DNA of 64,000 nt from Cystobacter fuscus DSM 2262 (lineage in GTDB: Bacteria > Myxococcota > Myxococcia > Myxococcales > Myxococcaceae): the NCBI RefSeq assembly GCF_000335475.2, contig NZ_ANAH02000009.1:310001-374000 (forward strand), read 5' to 3'. The first letter of the stretch is position 1. Each line of letters begins with the position of its first letter. The translations under genes and the position numbers were made by a program. The notes below the pieces were generated by a model. That model was given only the letters and a program-made list of their open reading frames with translations, did not search any database and had not been told where the DNA came from. This document shows, piece after piece, positions 54,254 to 61,134 of the stretch.

Positions 54254-56623
54254 ATGAGTTCGCTTCCTTCGTCTTCCCCCGATTTCGCCTCCACCCCCGA
54301 GGGAGTGCCGGCCCGCTCGCCCCTGCATGCCCCGGCTCCGCACGAGAGCGGCCTGCGCCACACGAGCGGTGAGGCGCTCTACGTGGATGACATGCCGGAG
54401 CCGCGCGGCCTGTTGACGGGGCACCTGGTCACCTCGCCCCACGCGCACGCGCGCCTGCTGCGGGTGGACGCCACGAAGGCCCGGGCCCTGCCCGGCGTGG
54501 TCGCGGTGCTCGTGGCCGGGGACATTCCCGGTCACAACCAGGTGGGCCCCGTCATCCAGGACGAGCCCCTGCTGGCCGACGGCGAGGTGCACTTCGTCGG
54601 GCAGACGGTGGCGCTGGTGTTGGCGGAGGGGGCGAGCGTCGCCCGCCGGGCCGCCGCGCTGGTGGAGGTGGAGTACGAGCCGCTGCCCGCGTTGCTCTCG
54701 GTGAAGGCGGCGGTGGAGGCGGGGGCCTTCCTGTCGGAGCCGCACGTCATCCGCCGGGGCGCGCCACGGGACGCGCTCGCCGCCGCGCCGGTACGTCTGT
54801 CCGGCGAGTGCATGACGGGGGCACAGGATCACTTCTACCTGGAGACGCAGGTGACGCTCGCGGTGCCGGGCGAGGACGGCGCGGTCCACCTGTGGTGTTC
54901 CACCCAGCACCCCACCGAGGTGCAGACGCTGGTGGCGGAGGTCCTCGGCACGGGGCGGCACCAGGTGGTGGTGGAGGTGCCGCGCATGGGCGGAGCCTTC
55001 GGCGGCAAGGAGACGCAGGCGGCGCCCTTCGCGTGCCTGGCGGCCCTGGGCGCGCGGGCCACGGGCCGGCCGGTGAAGGTGTGGCTCAACCGGGACGAGG
55101 ACATGGCGCGCACCGGCAAGCGCCACCCCTTCTGGGGCCGCTACGACGCGGGCTTCGATGAGACGGGGCGGCTGCTCGCGCTCGTGGTGGAGCTCGTCTC
55201 CGATGGTGGGTGGAGCACGGACCTGTCGCGGGCGATCCTCGATCGGGCGCTCTTCCACCTGGACAACGCGTACTTCGTTCCGGAGCTCGAGTTCACCGGC
55301 CGGGTGGCGCGCACGAACCTGCCCTCCAACACGGCCTTCCGCGGCTTCGGTGGGCCCCAGGGCATGTTCGTGATGGAGGAGGTGCTCAACCACGCCGCCG
55401 AACGGCTCGGCTTGGATCCCGCCAGCGTGCGCGAGCGCAACTACTACCGCGACGCCCCGCACCACCTCGCCCCGTATGGCCAGGCGGTGGTGGGCAACCG
55501 CCTGTCGCGGCTGCACTCGGAGCTCATGGCCTCCAGCGACTACGCCCGGCGCCGCGCGGAGATCGAGGCCTTCAATGCCGCCTCGCGCTGGACGAAGCGG
55601 GGCATCGGCTTCCAGCCGGTGAAGTTCGGCATCTCCTTCACCACGGGCTTCCTCAATCAGGCCGGGGCGCTGGTGTCGGTGTTCACGGATGGCAGCGTGC
55701 AGCTCAACCATGGCGGCACGGAGATGGGGCAGGGGTTGCACACGAAGATGCGGGCCGTGTGCGCGCACGAGCTGGGCGTGCTCCCCGAGCGCGTCCGGGT
55801 GATGCACACCGCCACGGACAAGGTGCCCAACACCTCCGCGACGGCGGCCTCCAGTGGCTCGGACCTCAATGGCCAGGCGGTGAAGCAGGCGTGCGAGGTG
55901 ATTCGCGAGCGGCTGCGCCCGGTGGCCGCGCGGTTGTTGAAGCTGGAGTCGCTCGGGGACCTGGCGGCGATCGCGTTCTCCGGGGGCCAGGTGTTCCACG
56001 CCGCGCGTCCCCTGCGCACGGTGCGCTTCGCCGAGGTGGTCCATGCCGCCTACCTGGATCGCGTCTCCCTGTCGGCCACGGGGTACTACGCCACTCCGGA
56101 CATCACGTATGACCGCTCGACGGGGCGCGGCAAGCCGTTCCACTACTATGCCTTTGGCTCCGCGGTGGTGGAGGTGGAGGTGAGTGGCCTCACCGGTGAG
56201 CACCGGGTGCGCCGCGTGGACGTGCTGGAGGACGTGGGCACCTCGCTCGTGCCGAGCATCGATCGGGGCCAGGTGGAGGGCGGCTTCATCCAGGGCCTGG
56301 GCTGGCTCACGAGCGAGGAGGTGCTCTTCGACGCGAAGGGTCGGCTCGTCACGCACTCGCCGGACACGTACAAGATTCCGGCGGTGGGGGACGCGCCCGA
56401 GGACTTCCGCGTCCACCTGCTGGAGCGTGCGCCCCAGGACAACACGATTCATGGCAGCAAGGCGGTGGGAGAGCCCCCCTTCATGCTGGCCCTGGGGGTG
56501 GTGACGGCGCTGCGCCAGGCCATCGCCGCCTTCGGTCCTCCACGCACCCCGGTGTCACTCGCCTCGCCCGCCACGCCCGAGGCCATCCTCCGTGCGGTGG
56601 CGGCGGTGAGGGCGGCCAGTTAG
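54254..56623 (+). CDS. xdhB: Xanthine dehydrogenase molybdenum subunit
   Basis: This is a 789-residue Moco subunit. It shows GGAFGGKE at 246-253 with the substrate Glu E253, the FRGFGGPQ motif with R363, and the catalytic base E740 in GEPPFML, matching bovine E802, R880 and E1261, so xanthine or hypoxanthine is the likely substrate. It hydroxylates the purine using water and passes electrons to XdhA. The ATG at 54254 follows gagg; a GTG at 54245 is possible. No XdhC maturation factor gene follows; a hydrolase gene does. Confidence 0.93.
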   Translation: MSSLPSSSPDFASTPEGVPARSPLHAPAPHESGLRHTSGEALYVDDMPEPRGLLTGHLVTSPHAHARLLRVDATKARALPGVVAVLVAGDIPGHNQVGPVIQDEPLLADGEVHFVGQTVALVLAEGASVARRAAALVEVEYEPLPALLSVKAAVEAGAFLSEPHVIRRGAPRDALAAAPVRLSGECMTGAQDHFYLETQVTLAVPGEDGAVHLWCSTQHPTEVQTLVAEVLGTGRHQVVVEVPRMGGAFGGKETQAAPFACLAALGARATGRPVKVWLNRDEDMARTGKRHPFWGRYDAGFDETGRLLALVVELVSDGGWSTDLSRAILDRALFHLDNAYFVPELEFTGRVARTNLPSNTAFRGFGGPQGMFVMEEVLNHAAERLGLDPASVRERNYYRDAPHHLAPYGQAVVGNRLSRLHSELMASSDYARRRAEIEAFNAASRWTKRGIGFQPVKFGISFTTGFLNQAGALVSVFTDGSVQLNHGGTEMGQGLHTKMRAVCAHELGVLPERVRVMHTATDKVPNTSATAASSGSDLNGQAVKQACEVIRERLRPVAARLLKLESLGDLAAIAFSGGQVFHAARPLRTVRFAEVVHAAYLDRVSLSATGYYATPDITYDRSTGRGKPFHYYAFGSAVVEVEVSGLTGEHRVRRVDVLEDVGTSLVPSIDRGQVEGGFIQGLGWLTSEEVLFDAKGRLVTHSPDTYKIPAVGDAPEDFRVHLLERAPQDNTIHGSKAVGEPPFMLALGVVTALRQAIAAFGPPRTPVSLASPATPEAILRAVAAVRAAS

Positions 56624-56653
56624 ACAAGGGCTCTCTCCACCCCCGAGGAGCCC

Positions 56654-57607
56654 ATGTCGTCCAGACACCTGGTTGATCCCGAGCTGTTGCCCCTGCTGGA
56701 CTCGTTTCCCGTGATGACGCTGGCGCGCGAGACGCTGGCCGAGCAGCGGCAGACGGCGGCCCAGTTGTTTCTCTCCTCGCCCAAGCCGGAGGTTCCCGAG
56801 GTGGAGACCCTCGAGCGCCGCGTTCCGGGTCCAGCGGGAGCACCCGAGGTCCGTGTCCTCGTGTTCAGGCCTCGGGCGGCGGGGGAGCGGCGGCCCGCGC
56901 TGCTGCACATCCACGGAGGTGGCTACGTCATGGGCTTGCCCGAGATGTCGGGCGCGCGCAACGCGCTGCTCGCGAAGCAACTCGATTGCGTCATCGTCTC
57001 GGTCGACTACCGCCTGGCGCCCGAGACTCCCTTCCCGGGCCCGGTCGAGGACTGTTACGCCGCGCTCAAGTGGCTGCATGCGAATGCCGACGGGCTGGGC
57101 GTGGACACGCGGAGGATCGCCATTGGCGGCGAGAGCGCGGGCGGTGGGCTCGCCGCGGCGCTGGGACTGCTCGCGCGTGACCGGGGAGAAATCTCCATCA
57201 TCTTCCAGTGGCTCCAATACCCCATGCTGGATGACCGGACGGTCGTCCGGGAGACGTCTCCCCTGCTGGGCGAGTTCGTGTGGACGCGGGCCGCGAATCG
57301 CTTCGGGTGGACGAGCCTGCTCGGCCGCGAGCCAGGAGGCGAGGGCATCTCTCCCTACGCCTCGCCCGCCCGGGCCGAGAAGCTCACGGGCCTGCCGCCC
57401 ACCTTCCTCAACGTGGGCTCGTTGGATCTCTTCTTCGAGGAGGACCTCGAGTACGCGCGCCGGCTGGCGAGCGCGGGGGTGCCCGTCGAGTTGCACGTGT
57501 ACCCGGGCGGATTCCATGGCTTCGATGTGTTCGCCCAGAGCCGCTTGGGAACGCGGGCGCATCACGATGCCACGGAGGCGCTGCGGCGCGCGTTGTCGCG
57601 CGCCTGA
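56654..57607 (+). CDS. HSL-type (family IV) alpha/beta hydrolase / esterase
   Basis: This is a 317-residue alpha/beta hydrolase with the oxyanion motif HGGG at 87-90, nucleophile S161 in GESAGG, acid D258 and base H288 (GGFHGFD). This is the hormone-sensitive-lipase-like set that hydrolyses short-chain esters, and no signal peptide is seen. It begins 30 bp after xdhB and may be cotranscribed, though a biochemical link to purine oxidation is not obvious. Confidence 0.9.
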   Translation: MSSRHLVDPELLPLLDSFPVMTLARETLAEQRQTAAQLFLSSPKPEVPEVETLERRVPGPAGAPEVRVLVFRPRAAGERRPALLHIHGGGYVMGLPEMSGARNALLAKQLDCVIVSVDYRLAPETPFPGPVEDCYAALKWLHANADGLGVDTRRIAIGGESAGGGLAAALGLLARDRGEISIIFQWLQYPMLDDRTVVRETSPLLGEFVWTRAANRFGWTSLLGREPGGEGISPYASPARAEKLTGLPPTFLNVGSLDLFFEEDLEYARRLASAGVPVELHVYPGGFHGFDVFAQSRLGTRAHHDATEALRRALSRA

Positions 57608-57616
57608 CGGACGAGG

Positions 57617-58327
57617 CTAGGCCCCGAACGCGCCGCGCAGGGGCGTGAGGGACTGGAGCCACCCGCTTCGGCTCTCCTCGCGCGCTTGCCTCTCCTGGGG
57701 CAGGCCGCGGCCCAGCACCTCGAAGAGCGCATACACGCTTCGTACCGCGCGCGAGGACTCGTGGAGGAGCGCCTCGCGCGCGCTCGCGCTCAGGGTCAGC
57801 TGATCCAACGTGTCGAGCAGGTGCGCGCGGTAGGCCTCGCCATCCAGGTGGGTGGCGTGGCGCAGGAAGACCGTCCCCGTCGAGCCCCGCAGTCCGAGTG
57901 CCCGGGCGAGGCCGCCGCCTGTCTGTCCCTGTCCGGGCAGCGCCGTCGCGTAGAGCGCCCAGGCATGCGCGGCGAGCAACTCCGGCGCCTCGTCGCACAG
58001 CAGCCCCAGCCGCTCCACGGTGGGGGCCGCGTCCTGGCGGCGCGCGCTCGCGTACCAGCCCGGGCCCAGCAGGGCGCGCAGGTCGTCCTGCAGCAGCTCG
58101 TTGCACCACAGCTCGGGCAGGCACAGCGGGCCCACCACCGGGTGCTGGCGGTGCCACATGAGGGCCCACTCCAGCTCCGCGTAGATGGCCTGGAGGCAGG
58201 ACAGCCAGCGCACATAGGCGCCGCGCTCCAGCGTTCCACGCGCGAGCCTCCGGGCGAACGCCGTCCCCGCCACCGCGCGCAGCTCCTCGGCGGTGGCCCG
58301 CCGCAGCAACTCCGTCAGGGGGCTCAT
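57617..58327 (-). CDS. Heme-oxygenase-like protein
   Basis: This is a 236-residue all-helical protein whose central part, AHAWALYATALPGQGQTGGGLARALGLRG, matches the distal-helix region (Y-x-x-G-S-x-x-G-G) of heme oxygenases, with a C-terminal LLDTLDQLTLSASAREALLHESSRAVRSVYALFEVLG typical of the fold. The proximal histidine normally near residue 15-25 is not found: the matching stretch reads ATAEELRAVAGTAFARRLARG. It may bind haem differently or act on another substrate. It overlaps the 76-residue gene by 4 bp (ATGA), implying translational coupling. A Fur-like box lies upstream of the pair. Confidence 0.62.
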   Translation of the reverse strand: MSPLTELLRRATAEELRAVAGTAFARRLARGTLERGAYVRWLSCLQAIYAELEWALMWHRQHPVVGPLCLPELWCNELLQDDLRALLGPGWYASARRQDAAPTVERLGLLCDEAPELLAAHAWALYATALPGQGQTGGGLARALGLRGSTGTVFLRHATHLDGEAYRAHLLDTLDQLTLSASAREALLHESSRAVRSVYALFEVLGRGLPQERQAREESRSGWLQSLTPLRGAFGA

Positions 58328-58554
58328 TGCTTCCACTCGCTGGAGGGCGTCACCGGCGCGGCCTCCTTCTCCGTCACACCCGCCAGGGCTCGCAGCGCGT
58401 CGCCGATGGTGTGCCACGTCGCATGCAGCGTGTCCGCGTCCAGGCGGATCGTCATCGGCCCGAGGCTCAAGTGGATGTGCCCGCACGAGCAGCGCGCCAC
58501 TTCCGCGCTGGGTCCACGGGCCAGGAGGGTGCGGCAGCAGGTGGGCGGGGACAT
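58324..58554 (-). CDS. 76-residue CxCGHIH miniprotein, possible metal site
   Basis: This is a short protein with a Cys6-Cys7 pair and the motif C22-x-C24-G-H26-I-H28-LSLGPMTIRLDADTLHATWHTIGDAL. Two Cys and two His in seven residues strongly suggest a metal (Zn2+ or Fe2+) site. I do not recognise a named family. It is the first gene of a two-gene unit with the heme-oxygenase-like gene, whose start overlaps its stop. The ribosome-binding site gaggagaaccgc is strong, and a Fur-like box precedes it, pointing to iron-regulated expression. Confidence 0.65.
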   Translation of the reverse strand: MSPPTCCRTLLARGPSAEVARCSCGHIHLSLGPMTIRLDADTLHATWHTIGDALRALAGVTEKEAAPVTPSSEWKQ

Positions 58555-58587
58555 GCGGTTCTCCTCGGCTTTCGCCGTTGTTGATTC

Positions 58588-58602
58588 TGATTATTAATTT
58601 CA
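58588..58602 (-). promoter_or_regulatory. Putative Fur box of the miniprotein/heme-oxygenase-like operon
   Basis: The palindromic TGATTATTAATTTCA (58588-58602) fits the 7-1-7 Fur consensus TGATAAT-N-ATTATCA at 11 of 14 positions. It sits 34 bp upstream of the miniprotein start in an otherwise GC-rich region. It predicts repression by Fe2+-Fur, so the operon would be expressed under iron limitation. Confidence 0.5.
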
Positions 58603-58701
58603 AAATCAAGATGCACCGGAACGGGGGTGGAGTCAATGGCCCGCGCGCGCGAGTGTGAACGGGGCTTCTCCCCGGAGGGGCGGGCGTGTCAGCTTGTGCC
58701 C

Positions 58702-59274
58702 ATGTTGCTGACCGCTCCGCTGACCACGTCCCGGCTGTTGCTGCGCGAGTTCGAGGAAGAGGACTGGCGCGCCACCCACCCCTACGAGTCCGACCCCGAG
58801 GTGATGCGCTACCAGTTCCATGACGTGCGCACGCCGGAGGAGAGCCGGGACTACATCCGCCGCGTGAGGGCCCTGGCGCTCGAGACGCCCCGGCGGGTGT
58901 ATGACCTGGCGGTGGTGACGCGCGAGGGGGGGCGGCTCATCGGGCGCTGCGGCATGCGCATCACCGATGCCGAGCAGCGCGAGGGCACGCTCTGGTACAT
59001 CCTCCATCGCTCCGAGTGGGGCCGGGGCTACATCACCGAGGCCGCTGGAGCGCTGCTGGACTTCGCCTTCGGCCCGCTGGGCCTGCACCGCATGTTCGGC
59101 GACTGCGATCCGCGCAATCCCGGCTCCTTCCGGGTGATGGAGAAGCTGGGCATGCGCCGCGAGGCGCACTTCCGGGAGAACGCCTTCATCAAGGGCGAGT
59201 GGTGTGACTCGCTCATCTACGCGGTGCTGGACCATGAGTGGCGGGCCCGGGCGGCGGCCCGCGTGGGCGGGTAG
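58702..59274 (+). CDS. RimJ/RimL-type GNAT acetyltransferase
   Basis: This is a 190-residue GNAT protein. TSRLLLREFEEEDW is the typical N-terminus, LWYILHRSEWGRGYITEAAGALLDFAFG the acetyl-CoA loop, and HRMFGDCDPRNPGSFRVMEKLGMRREAHFRENAFIKGEWCDSLIYAVLDHEW the C-terminal signature of the RimJ/L-like subgroup that acetylates N-terminal amines or other amines. The start at 58702 is chosen; the frame continues upstream without homology. It precedes the pseudouridine synthase gene by 24 bp. Confidence 0.85.
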   Translation: MLLTAPLTTSRLLLREFEEEDWRATHPYESDPEVMRYQFHDVRTPEESRDYIRRVRALALETPRRVYDLAVVTREGGRLIGRCGMRITDAEQREGTLWYILHRSEWGRGYITEAAGALLDFAFGPLGLHRMFGDCDPRNPGSFRVMEKLGMRREAHFRENAFIKGEWCDSLIYAVLDHEWRARAAARVGG

Positions 59275-59298
59275 CGGCAGGAGGAGGGGAGCGCGCGC

Positions 59299-60129
59299 AT
59301 GGCGAGGAAGCCGAAGGTGCCCCGGTGGTTGGAGGCCGCGCGCCGGCGTCAGGCGCCGGTGCCCGAGGGAGAGCGCGCGGAGTGGCTGGCCCGGGCGTTG
59401 GGCCGGGCGGGGGTGTTGCCCCGGGTGGAGGCGGAGCGGGCCATTCGCGAGGGGCGGGTGGAGGTGGACGGGCGGGTGGAGCGGGATCCCTTCGCGCCGG
59501 TGCATGCGCGCGGCGAGGTCCGGCTGGACGGGCGGCCGTGCGCGCTGGGGGCGCGGACGCGGGTGCTGATGTTCCACAAGCCGGCGGGCGTGGTGGTGCA
59601 CGGCAGCGATCCCGAGGGCGTGGGGACCGTCTTCGAGCGGCTGCGGGACGTGCTCCCGCCGGAGCTGCGGGGCTACGAGTGGTACGCGGTGGGGCGGTTG
59701 GACCGTGACACCACGGGCCTGCTGCTCTTCACCAACGAGGAGCGGCTGGTGGCGCACGCGACGTCGCCGGAGACGCACCTGCCCAAGCGCTACGTGGCGG
59801 GGGTGGAGGGCCTGCCCTCGGAGGCCGCGCTCCATCGGCTGCGCGAGGGGCTCGTGCTCGACGACGGTCCGACGCGGCCGGCCGAGGCGCGGTTGCGCGC
59901 TCCCGGGTGCGTGGAGCTGGTGCTCACGGAGGGCCGGCACCATCAGGTGAAGCGGATGCTCGCGGCGGTAGGGCACCCGGTGCGCGAGCTGCACCGCGAG
60001 GCGGTGGGTCAGGTGTCCCTGAACGTGCAGGCGGGAGGCTGGCGCGAGCTGTCGGAGTCCGAGGTGGCGGAGGGGCTCGGCTTCGCACCGGGGAGCGCGA
60101 GCAGCTCGGACACGGTCACGAAGCGGTAG
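59299..60129 (+). CDS. RsuA/RluB-family rRNA pseudouridine synthase
   Basis: This is a 276-residue enzyme with an N-terminal S4 RNA-binding domain (about 27-82, ALGRAGVLPRVEAERAIREGRVEVDGRV) and the pseudouridine synthase core, where GRLDRDTTGLLLF carries the catalytic D135, followed by PKRYVAGVEG and EGRHHQVKRMLAAVGHPVREL. It isomerises a uridine in 16S or 23S rRNA; the exact site cannot be told. The C-terminal tail overlaps the convergent polysaccharide deacetylase gene by 121 bp. Confidence 0.88.
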   Translation: MARKPKVPRWLEAARRRQAPVPEGERAEWLARALGRAGVLPRVEAERAIREGRVEVDGRVERDPFAPVHARGEVRLDGRPCALGARTRVLMFHKPAGVVVHGSDPEGVGTVFERLRDVLPPELRGYEWYAVGRLDRDTTGLLLFTNEERLVAHATSPETHLPKRYVAGVEGLPSEAALHRLREGLVLDDGPTRPAEARLRAPGCVELVLTEGRHHQVKRMLAAVGHPVRELHREAVGQVSLNVQAGGWRELSESEVAEGLGFAPGSASSSDTVTKR

Positions 60130-60800
60130 CCCTGGGCGCGGAGCTTCTCCAGGACGAGGTCCACGGCCTGGAGGGTGCCCGGCTTGTCGCGGCCCCCATC
60201 GTGGAACAGGAGGATGGAGCCGGGCCGCACGGTGGCCATGACGCGGGAGGTGAGCAGTGCCACGTCCTGGGTCTCGTCGTCCCGGGGCACCACGTCGAAG
60301 AGGATGTCCTTGCGGTGGCCGCGGGCGAGCAGCCACGGAAGGACGAGCAGCTTCTTGCCGTAGGGGGCGCGGAAGAGGATGTCTCCCTGGACGCCCACCG
60401 CGCGCAGCAGGGCGTCCGTCTTGTCGATCTCCTGCCGCACGTAGGACGGCGACTTGAAGATGAGCCGGTGGTGCGAATACGAGTGGTTGCCCAGCTCGTG
60501 TCCCTCGGCGAGGGCCCGGGCCGCGAGCTCCGGGTGGCGTTCGAGGTTCTGCCCCACCAGGAAGAAGGTGGCCTTCACGCCGTGGCGCTGGAGGATGTCG
60601 AGGACGGCCTCCGTCTGACCGGGCTTCGGCCCATCATCGAAGGTCAGCGCCACGACGCGCTCCGAGGTGTCCACGCGGGCATGGAGTTCGCCGAACACCT
60701 GGAATGTCCACGACCGTGAGAGTTGCCACGCGCCCGCCAGGAGGACCAGCACGCCCAGTGGTATTGCTATCACCCAGCGCATCCATCGTTTCCGCGTCAT
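60009..60800 (-). CDS. Polysaccharide deacetylase (NodB domain), membrane-anchored
   Basis: This is a 263-residue protein with an N-terminal signal anchor (VIAIPLGVLVLLAGAWQL) and a NodB domain: TFDDGPKPGQ with D55 and D56, metal ligands H106 and H110 (HELGNHSYSHH), FRAPYGKK and LLFHDGG near the end. It deacetylates N-acetylglucosamine polymers such as peptidoglycan or exopolysaccharide. Its 3' end (a Ser/Asp/Pro-rich tail of about 35 residues) overlaps the end of the convergent pseudouridine synthase gene by 121 bp. The ATG at 60800 gives the anchor. Confidence 0.87.
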   Translation of the reverse strand: MTRKRWMRWVIAIPLGVLVLLAGAWQLSRSWTFQVFGELHARVDTSERVVALTFDDGPKPGQTEAVLDILQRHGVKATFFLVGQNLERHPELAARALAEGHELGNHSYSHHRLIFKSPSYVRQEIDKTDALLRAVGVQGDILFRAPYGKKLLVLPWLLARGHRKDILFDVVPRDDETQDVALLTSRVMATVRPGSILLFHDGGRDKPGTLQAVDLVLEKLRAQGYRFVTVSELLALPGAKPSPSATSDSDSSRQPPACTFRDT

Positions 60801-61134
60801 GGGTCCGCTCCCATTGCAGGAGTCGCGCCGCGACACGCTCCGAGTGAACGCCGTGCCCGTGTCTCCGCATGGCCACACCGGTGAGGGGCTTGGGGGCCGT
60901 TTCGAGGCAGGTCTGCCACACCTTCAGCAGGGTGAGAGACGTCCAACCCATGAGCCAATGCATGGAAAACCAGATGGCGCGGCGGGCGGGGTTTTGACTC
61001 CCTGCGCCATCCTTGCGTGGGATTTTTTTTACTTCTACGGTTGCCCCCCCGCGTTGGCTTGCCACGGCTGGCAGGGAGCCTCCATTCCCTCGCATCCGCG
61101 GAATCCGCGCGCCCCCGACACACTGGAGCTGGAC
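60801..61134. other. Divergent intergenic region, 334 bp, with a hairpin and T-run
   Basis: No gene is supported here. It contains the promoter regions of the polysaccharide deacetylase (minus) and GH3 glucosidase (plus) genes. An 8-bp inverted repeat (gatggcgc 60973-60980, gcgccatc 61004-61011) is followed by an eight-T tract at 61023-61030, which on the plus strand looks like a rho-independent terminator even though no plus-strand gene ends just upstream. Confidence 0.4.
60973..61030 (+). terminator. Terminator-like hairpin with distal T8 tract, upstream of the GH3 gene
   Basis: The arms gatggcgc (60973-60980) and gcgccatc (61004-61011) form an 8-bp stem with a 23-nt loop; the T8 run begins 12 nt past the stem, further than usual. 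With no plus-strand gene ending before it, it could be an attenuator in the GH3 leader or chance. Confidence 0.3.

Noticed and set aside
61004-61030. Terminator for the polysaccharide deacetylase gene
   Set aside because: That gene is on the minus strand and ends at 60009, so a T-run at 61023-61030 upstream of its start cannot terminate it.
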